This document shows positions 56,298 to 64,000 of a stretch of DNA of 64,000 nt, piece after piece. How positions within the stretch are numbered: the first letter of the stretch is position 1; every line of letters starts with the position of its first letter. The DNA comes from Heloderma charlesbogerti (taxonomy: Eukaryota > Chordata > Lepidosauria > Squamata > Helodermatidae): positions 1 to 64,000 of the forward strand of contig JANEZZ010001567.1 in NCBI GenBank assembly GCA_026122225.1. Reading direction: 5' to 3'. Position numbers and translations under genes: made by a program. The notes below the pieces were generated by a model, which searched no databases, was not told the origin of the DNA, and saw only the letters and a program-made list of their open reading frames with translations.

Positions 56298-56734
56298 TTT
56301 TTGAGAGATAAATGTCGGGGGAGCTCTTAACCTGGGATAGACTGAGAGGATTTTTCTTTTCATTTTTGTGCCTTACAAAAATAAAGTCTGCTCCTCTTCC
56401 ACTTTCCACAGAATTGGAAGCAGTGAGCAAATGCAGCTAAAATACACATGCCAAAGACCTTTATTTTTTTACTTTTGTTCAAACCTCTATATCTAATATT
56501 GGAAAACAGCAGAAATAGGTAAGTGACCAAAAATCATGGGATTACTAGACATATATAAGTCTATATATGTATAATATAAGTACAGTTTCAATGTGAAATG
56601 GAGTAATAAGATCAAAACAATTTGTTCTCACATAAATATCCCAACAGTTTTAACAACAGGCATTTATTAAAAACTGCAATTAAAGTATGTTGTTTACGGA
56701 CCTAAATCTGAAGGGCCAGGTGGTTTATCAACAT

Positions 56735-57090
56735 AGGATAGGAGAATTTTATTTTATTTTGATCATTATTTATGAATTATATTCATATCACACCTTTCCT
56801 CCAAAGAGTTCGGGGAGGATTAGACTCACAATTATTATCCTCACAACAACCGTCTGGGGTAGGTTAGGCCAAGATACTGGCCCAAGGTCACCCAAGTGTG
56901 GATTTGAATCCAGGTCCCCCCAGTCCTGCTTCAAACACCCCAGCTTTCCTCAACCTGGCGCCCCCCAGAGTAGTTGGACTGCCACTCCCATCATCCCCAG
57001 TCAGCCCAAGCCCTGGGGAAACTGGCTGGGGATGATAGGAGCAGTAGTCCAACTACTCTGGGGGGGCCAGGGTGAGGGAGGGTGCATCAC
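56735..57090. mobile_element. MIR-like SINE (antisense) followed by family 1 MITE
   Basis: 56740-56945 contains CCTCACAACAACCGTCTGGG and GGATTTGAATCCAGGTCC. 56950-57080 has arms CCCCAGAGTAGTTGGACTG and CAGTAGTCCAACTACTCTGG. Confidence 0.7.
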
Positions 57091-57282
57091 TATACCACTC
57101 TGGCTTTTATATCCCGCTTTAAAAAATAATACTTTTCCCAGAAGCGAATAGGAAATCAAACGTAACAATTTTAAAAAAATCAATCGCTTATCCAAAACAC
57201 ACTAAAGCAGCAAACAAACAAACAAGCCAAGAGCGAGGACCAAAACAGTGTAAGTCATAAGTTTCCTTTATAGAAATACTTT

Positions 57283-58032
57283 TTTTGTTGTTGTTCAGTC
57301 GTTCAGTCGTGTCCGACTCTTCGTGACCCCATGGACCATAGCACGCCAGGCCTTCCTGTCCTGCGCTCTCTCCCGGCGTGTGCTTAAGTCCATATTCATT
57401 GCATCCGTGATGCTATCTAGCCATCTCATCCTCTGCCGTCCCCTTCTCCTTTTGCCTTCAGTCTTTCCCAGCATCAGGGTCTTTTCCAGGGAGTTTTCTC
57501 TTCGCATTAGGTGGCCAAAATATTGGAGCTTCAGCTTCAGTATCTGTCCTTCCAATGAGCACTCAGGGTTGATTTCCTTTAGGATGGACTGATTGGACCT
57601 CCTTGCAGTCCAGGGGACTCGTAAGAGTCTTCTCCAGCACCACAGTTCGAAAGCATCAATTCTTCGGCGCTCAGCCTTCCTTGTAGTCCAGCTCTCACAG
57701 CCATACGTTGCTACTGGGAAAACCATGGCTTTGATTATGCGGACCTTTGTCGGCAAGGTGATGTCTCTGCTTCTTACTATGCTGTCTAGGTTTGCCATAG
57801 CTTTCCTCCCAAGGCCAGATGCTATGATGCCAGATGCCATGATCTTAGTTTTTTTAATGTTGAGTTTCAAACCAGCTTTTGCACTCTCCACTTTCACCCT
57901 CAACAAGAGGCTCTTTAGATCCTCTTCGCTTTCTGCCATTAGGGTGGTATCATCTGCGGATCTGAGGTTGTTGATCATTCTCCCGGCAATCTTAATTCCA
58001 ACCTGTGATTCATCCAACCCGGCGTTTCTCAT
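57283..58032 (-). repeat. Bov-B LINE fragment, antisense, copy 1 of a pair
   Basis: The 245-codon minus-strand ORF starts MRNAGLDESQVGIKIAGRMI and carries the RT active-site region as SADD rather than YADD, then the Bov-B C-terminus. A block between KIMASG and LGRKAMANLD is deleted. Confidence 0.9.
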
Positions 58033-58042
58033 GATGTTGCTT

Positions 58043-58762
58043 GTTGTTCAGTCGTTCAGTCGTGTCCGACTCTTCGTGACCCCATGGACCATAGCACGCC
58101 AGGCCTTCCTGTCCTGCGCTCCCTCCCGGAGCGTGCTCAAGTTCATATTCATTGCATCCGTGATGCTATCTAGCCATCTCATCCTCTGCTGTCCCCTTCT
58201 CCTTTTGCCTTCAGTCTTTCCCAGCATCAGGGTCTTTTCCAGGGAGTTTTCTCTTCGCATTAGGTGGCCAAAATATTGGAGCTTCAGCTTCAGTATCTGT
58301 CCTTCCAATGAGCACTCAGGGTTGATTTCCTTTAGGATGGACTGATTTGACCTCCTTGCAGTCCAGGGGACTCGTAAGAGTCTTCTCCAGCACCACAGTT
58401 CGAAAGCATCAATTCCTCGGCGCTCAGCCTTCCTTATAGTCCAGCTCTCACAGCCATACATTACTACTGGGAAAACCATAGCTTTGATTAGACGGACCTT
58501 TGTCGGCAAGGTGATGTCTCTGCTTCTTACTATGCTGTCTAGGTACTCTGCATATAAGTTAAATAAGCAGGGCGAAAATATGCAGCCTTGTCGTACTCCT
58601 TTCCCAATTTTGAACCAATCGGTTGTTCCATGGCCGGTTGTTACTGTTGCTTCTTGTCCCTCGTACAGGTTTCTCAGGAGACAGGTAAGGTGGTCTGGTA
58701 CTCCCATCTCTTTAAGGATTTGCCACAGTTTGTTGTGATCCACACAATCAAAGGCTTTAGCA
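58043..58762 (-). repeat. Bov-B LINE fragment, antisense, copy 2 of a pair
   Basis: The 231-codon minus-strand ORF jumps from GCIFSPCLFNLYAEY straight to LDSIVRSRDITLPTK, so the segment holding the YADD box is absent. Its 3' end abuts the 5' end of copy 1 at 58032-58045. Confidence 0.9.
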
Positions 58763-59448
58763 GTTACAGGGTGACTGCCTTAATTCGTGTAGAAACTGAC
58801 CATTATTAAGACCTCCCATGCCTTATTCTCAGAGCCATTGTGCACCTTCCATCTCAACAAATAAAGGGGCAGAAATCTAGCAGCCGCAGGAGACACATTT
58901 TAAACTGTTGTTGTAAAGCTGCCCTGCAAAAAAAAAAAGGAAAAGTGGGGGAAAGTGGGATATAAACCCTTAATAAATAAAATAATGATTGGGATGAACA
59001 CATCAATCTCAATCCTAAGATGTTTTGAGCTCAAGGCCCTTGTGTGTGAGTAGCTGCCCTCCCCAGGGTGCGTAGTGGATTTGTGCCTGCAGGGTCTCCC
59101 TGGCAGCCTGGGCGAGATATGATGCTGTTGCATCTGCTGCAGTCCGCAAAAGCTTTATGTCATATTTTGTTAGACTTTCAAGGTGCCACAAAACTCTTTG
59201 TTGTTTCAGCCTGCTCATGGTTGCTGGCCTGTTTCACTGCTGCCACTGGTGGCTCCTTCTTCGTGGCTTCCTTTGACAAGTGGCGTCTCTCTCACAGCCT
59301 TGACCACTGTGATGTGCATGTCCTCCCCTTATGAGGCCCAGGTTAAGGCCTTGTGGCTGAGTTTCCCCCCTGGACAGCTCTCTGCCTGGGGGACTGTATA
59401 GAAAGAGAAGCACAAAAGTTTATTCCCATTTTTTAGCTACCTGAAACT
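58763..59448. other. No gene recognised; old repeat tails
   Basis: 58895-58985 ends in a TAATAAATAAAATAATG tail. 59130-59200 resembles an old repeat end (TTTCAAGGTGCCACAAAACT). Confidence 0.4.
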
Positions 59449-59755
59449 TAGAATCATAGAATAGTAGGGTTGGAAGGGGCCTGTAAGACCATCAAGTCCA
59501 ACTCCCTGCTCAGTGCAAGAATCCAAGTGAGAGCATCCCTGACAGGTGGCTGTCCAGCCTCCTCTTGAGTGCCTTCAGCGTGGGAGAGCCCACCACCTTC
59601 CTAGGCAATTGGTTCCATGGTTGCATTGCTCTAACAGTCAGGAAGTTTTTCCTGATGTTCAGCTGGAATCCGTCTTCCTGTCACTTGAGCCCATTATTCC
59701 GTGTCCTGCACTCTGGGATGATCGAGAAGAGATCTTGGCCTTCTTAGCAGCAGTA
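59449..59755 (-). repeat. CR1 LINE 3' end, antisense
   Basis: Starts with AGAATCATAGAATAGTAGGG and includes TTTTTCCTGATGTTCAGC, matching 52573-52870. Confidence 0.85.
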
Positions 59756-60148
59756 AGAAGCAAACTAATTAAATCCTCCCCAAAGTGTTGGAGTATCATC
59801 CTCACCAAAATTGCCCAATAAAATTGGGACCAGCTCATGACAGATTATATGTCCAGTAAACTCCATAGTCTTGCTAAAACAAAACAAATAAAAACTGCCC
59901 CTCCTCCACTTTTATTTCCCCAGAATGCCCTGGGAATTGCATAAATCAGGGCATTGTGGGAGGAAAATGGCAGCCCTTATGTTTCCCTGCAGTGTCAAGA
60001 GAATTCTGAGAATATAAAATGAAAGCAGGGAATTAAATCTTGCTGTCTCCGCCAGAGAAAGACAAGCGCCCTCTGCCCTCGAATGAGCCATGAATAGGAA
60101 TCAAGCGAGTTGTCCCCGCAAACCCAAACCAGCAGCCCATGCATACCT

Positions 60149-60535
60149 TCTCCGTGAGCCCCTGCCAAAGGAAGTGAGGTGGGTGACTACTAGGAGGAGG
60201 GCTTTTTCTGTTGTGGCACCCCGGCTCTGGAATGAGCTCCCTAGTGAGGTTCGCCTGGCGCCTACATTGTACTCCTTTCGGCGCCAGGTGAAGACCTTTT
60301 TATTTTCCCAGGCATTTTAGCTTTCTAAATTTTTATCTTTGCTGTTTTAAATCTGTATTTTAAACTCCTGTACTGCTGCTAGGTTTTATTGTGGTTGTAT
60401 TGTTATATTGTGGTTTTAATGTTCTATATATTTTAAATTGTTTTATTGTGTGTTGTTTGGTTTTAGTTTTTGTGAACCGCCCAGAGAGCTTCGGCTATTG
60501 GGCGGTATAGAAATGAAATAAATAAATAAATAAAA
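60149..60535 (+). repeat. L2-type LINE 3' end
   Basis: About 385 bases aligning with 34246-34632 with roughly a dozen differences. It encodes REPLPKEVRW and LWNELPSEVRLAPTLYSF and ends in the same AAATAAATAAATA tail. Confidence 0.9.
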
Positions 60536-61364
60536 TACCCGTGGGGTTCTAAGTCACAAATACTTGGACTCCCGTTTGCGGATGTGCACCAGGCAACCTG
60601 TGTAGCGCTGTGGCGCAGACAAGACAGAGGCACGGGGCAAATGAGCGGGCCCTCACCGTCTACAGCACGTGAATATAAATGCCTGCATAGGGCAATAGTG
60701 TTGATGGGATGTGTATGGGGTCAGAGCTGTGGCCTGGACTTGTTGCAGGGCCTGGTTACTGGGTGCATGTCTCTGTGAGGTGCGGACGTATGTTGCCTTG
60801 CATGTAAAGCAGCTGGACTGTGTTTCCCTGGGCTTGTTGTTCTGGTATCTGGTTGAGCAAAAGCACCTTTAAAAAACCATCCACGTGAAGGGAAGGGGCG
60901 CCGTCCGGTGGGCAGAGGAGGAATGGCGGCAGTGGGTGTGCTGCTCTGAGTCTTGGCTTGTCACATAGGACACATAGGGCAACGCACAACGTTCTGTGTG
61001 TTGATGCCAGTCCATCTGCCCAGGCCCAGCGTCTCGCCATCCCAGAGCCCCCTAAGTGCCAGAGGTGAAGGGATGCCAGTCTGGAATCGCTCCCCAACCC
61101 CACAAGTGGTGGGATACGCTCTGATGCAATGAGATGGTTTGGACAGACGGGGGCGCCCTTGTTCTGGAATTCCCAGGGAGGCTCAAAAGCCCCCCTCCCG
61201 TCTCTCATCCAGGAAGCTGCCTTAGGGGCTTCTAACTTTAAAGCTTTGTGGGGCTGGATGGCCAAATGCTTTAACGTGGCAATTGGCTATATTTTCTTCC
61301 TGGCTTTTATTTGCTCTTTTAATAATGTTGTTGGTTTATGTTCTTAACTGTTTTTAATTGTTTC
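60536..61364. other. No gene recognised
   Basis: Intergenic; ORFs of up to 169 codons show no domain. Confidence 0.4.
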
Positions 61365-61610
61365 CTAATAATACTCAGCACGTGTACAGTGCTCCTGAGT
61401 GTTCAGAGTGCCTCACACGCATTGCCTTGCAATCCTTACAACAACCTTGCAAGGTATGCCAGTAGTATTGCCCCCATATTAAAGGCAGTGGGGGGTTAAA
61501 GAGAGAGTGGCTTGCCTCAAACCCCATCCAGCAATCTTATGACAGAAGCAAGATTTCAAGCCTGCTTTTGTAGCTCAGCCTCTGAGCAACTGCGCTATGC
61601 CAACTCTTTG
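61365..61610 (-). repeat. MIR-like SINE, antisense
   Basis: Contains CAATCCTTACAACAACCTTG and a TGAGCAACTGCGCTATGC tRNA-like end. Confidence 0.55.
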
Positions 61611-61947
61611 CTAATTTTGCGTGAGGACACGTTCCGGCTGAAAGAAAGCCTGGAAATGTAAGGGATAAAAAGAAGAGGGGTGTTTCCTGCAGGGCCTCAT
61701 CCTCTCCAAGGGCCTGGGTTATTGCTCTAGGGTTCTCCCCCGCTTCCTCTCTCCTCTCACCTGCTGCCACTGCGACCTGTTCCTTTAAAGCCAGCGGCTC
61801 TTCCCACAAGAGGCCATACCAGGGTACCTCTGTGGTGGGTTGTTCCATCCTGTGTGCCCTCACTTGTAGTTTGTAGTGGTACAATCCAGATACAGGTTGA
61901 CCCACCTCAGTGAGGATTAGCATTCTTTCTGCTGGCCCTGTTCAGGC

Positions 61948-62088
61948 ATTTAGGGCACAATCCTATGCATGTGTAGACAGGAAAAGCCCTACAGGAAAAA
62001 GCCAGCCATGCTGGCTGGGGAATGCTGGGAGTTGTGGGACTTTTTTTCTGTCTAAACATGTGTAGGGTTGCACCCTTGATCTCAGGAG
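61948..62088. mobile_element. Palindromic MITE-like element, family 2 ends
   Basis: GGGCACAATCCTATGCATGT on the left pairs with ACATGTGTAGGGTTGCACCC on the right; the centre AGCCAGCCATGCTGGCTGG is itself palindromic. Confidence 0.7.
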
Positions 62089-62244
62089 TGGCTTTTAAAA
62101 GTTATTTCTGTGAAGAGCCATGCGAACCGGCTTTCCCAGCTGCTTGGGCTGGATCCTGTTGGTGGTGACTGAAGGAGCAGGGGGGAAGTAAGGGTCCATG
62201 AATGGCATACCTCTTTCTAGAAGATAGATCTCATCCTGGAAGTG

Positions 62245-62500
62245 CCATGATGTTCTTTTAGACAAATTCATGGAGGATGAGGAAGCTATTAATGGCTACT
62301 AGTCCTGACAGCTATATGCTACCTCCAGTATCAGAGGCAGTATGCCAACCTACACCAGTTGCTAGGGAACACGAGCAGAGGACATAAGCACTCATTTTCT
62401 ACTCGTGGGGTTCCCACAGGCCATGGATTGGCCACCGTGGGGGTAGAATACAGGACAGATGGACCCTTGGTCTGACCCAGCATAACTATTCTTGTGGAGC
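62245..62500 (+). repeat. CR1 LINE 3' fragment
   Basis: GACAAATTCATGGAGGATGA to GGACCCTTGGTCTGACCCAG, the same subfamily as 183-650. Confidence 0.75.
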
Positions 62501-64000
62501 CAGGTCAAGGAAACCAACAGGACTTCATAGCCTCATAGGATGAGCAAGGAGCAGATCATCCCTTCCCCTGCAGAACTCCCCACTGACCCAGACAGAGGAA
62601 CCCAATGCAATGTGGGCCATTCTGAGCCCCAAACAGGGAGTAGGTGGACGGTATGTAGTCTTCAGAGCCAAGCACTCCAGATTGTTCAAGCAAGTGAGCC
62701 CAGCCACGTGTTACAAGAGAAGGCAAAAGTCCCCCAGAACATGTGGGGAAATTCCTTCCTGACTCCAGGGGTGGCAATCAGAAGACCTTGAGCATGAGAA
62801 AACAGCATCCAGGAAATGGTCCCCCCTTTGCAAAATGGGGTCAAGGCCATATTCCTCGTTCGCTTGCTCCTTTGAGCCTGGATGGCTTATCAGGTGCCCC
62901 CCCCCTTATGCTTACATTCAGCCCCGCCATTCATCCTAAGGGCTCTCTTCCAGAGTAAATGGTGATGCTAGGTCCCTGCTGCGAGGGCATGGGGGGCAGA
63001 TTTGCATCAGTTCTGTGGGGGTGCAAGGGGTGGTGGAAGCTAAAGTGGCTTCATGTGAAGGTTTTATTTCACTCTTTGTGGACCACATTTGTTTGGAATG
63101 TGGCCAGCTTCTGTATTTCATTTCCTTGAACACTGAGTGAAGCTTGGTGCGTGGGGAAGCGAAACTTGAGCACATCTGCAGCATTCTGTCTGCTGTCAGG
63201 AGGGCCTCTGGGAAAGGATGTTGCTGGGGTGGGGAGAGGACATACTATGGGTCCAGAGACTGCTTCTATGTCCAGAAAGCTGGAAACGAATGGGGGTGGG
63301 GTCCATAGTGCATGTGTGTCTGTGTGCATGTGTGTGTGCTCACCCATCGGTCTCGGTGGCAGAGGCCATTCTAGCATGTTAGGACTCTACCACCTCATCC
63401 TCACCTCATTCTGCTGCATGTGCAGATCCAGTAATACTAGCAGAGCTGTTTAAATCTTCAAGGGTCAACTATTCTAACCTTGGACTAGTCAAGATTTATA
63501 TATGCGGGGAGCGGGGACTGGCCTTGGGTCTGAACCCCTGGAAATGTGAAATGCGAGAGGGAGTTACTTCTTGCTAAAGGAGAGGTATCTTCCTCCAGAC
63601 CCCTCCTGGCACCTTGTAAAAAATGCTGCTGTGCCAATTTGTACAGGGCTACAGCTCAATATGCAACAGACTTTGCCTCTGCCGTGTTACTGAATGTGCT
63701 CCTCTAGATACATGTTGTGCAAACCTGTGCACATTCTCAAGACATGAATGCATTCATTAAGGAACCTTTTAAACTTAGCAATAGTGTGCCTTGGCAGACG
63801 GGGATGGGATCCTATGATTCGCAAACACACAGGCTTCTTCAAAACAGGAGAAGTTTAGTAACACACAAGAATCTGAAGCGTACACTCATTAACTGGGGAA
63901 ATCGGTTGGTAGAGTGTTCATTACAGAAATAAATACTGACAGAAAGCAAGCAAAACATACAGACTACTAAATGTATTTGAAGTGGATCAGAGGAGGGTTT
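62501..64000. other. No gene recognised
   Basis: Intergenic sequence to the window end. No class II alpha exon, RNA gene or LINE is recognised. Confidence 0.4.

Overview
The window is vertebrate nuclear DNA, most likely from a squamate reptile (lizard or snake). Genes have long introns and GT/AG splice sites. The interspersed repeats are a reptilian mixture of CR1, L2 and Bov-B (RTE) LINEs, tRNA-derived SINEs and short palindromic DNA elements. Abundant CR1 and L2 argue against a mammal, and abundant Bov-B alongside them points to Squamata. No bacterial, viral or organellar gene is visible.

Two protein-coding genes can be supported, and they form the conserved MHC class II border known from mammals. 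On the minus strand, DMA (MHC class II DM alpha chain) has four recognisable coding exons between 21829 and 14285: signal peptide, alpha-1, alpha-2/Ig C1, and connecting/transmembrane. An X-Y promoter module of the MHC class II type lies 95-140 bases upstream of the ATG. On the plus strand, BRD2 (BET bromodomain protein) has a complete 12-exon coding sequence from 41170 to 50315, encoding 787 residues, with a TATA/CCAAT promoter and a polyadenylation signal at 51044. The two genes are divergently transcribed, as HLA-DMA and BRD2 are in human. DM edits peptides on class II molecules; BRD2 is a chromatin reader that is a long-standing passenger of this locus. No DMB exon is recognised to the left of DMA and no DOA exon to the right of BRD2.

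Layout: 1-10 kb is mostly nested LINEs around a CpG island at about 2.0-3.2 kb with no recognised gene. 10-22 kb is DMA, with introns full of CR1, Bov-B, SINEs and MITEs. 22-35 kb is repeat-dominated, including a CR1 inserted in another CR1 and a nearly full-length L2. 35-41 kb is GC-rich regulatory DNA with two CpG islands leading into BRD2. 41-51 kb is BRD2. 51-64 kb is gene-poor, with CR1, Bov-B and L2 copies.

The most interesting observations are: a near-perfect 176-base duplication flanking DMA exons 3-4; a 5S-rRNA-derived head fused to a CR1 tail; a three-level nested LINE insertion; a candidate premature-stop (poison) exon in BRD2 intron 2; two minimal upstream ORFs in the BRD2 leader; an upstream promoter and candidate first exon near 36.6 kb; and a degenerate short repeat array beside that CpG island. 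Exon boundaries were read by eye from reading frame, splice consensus and family similarity; repeat boundaries are approximate.
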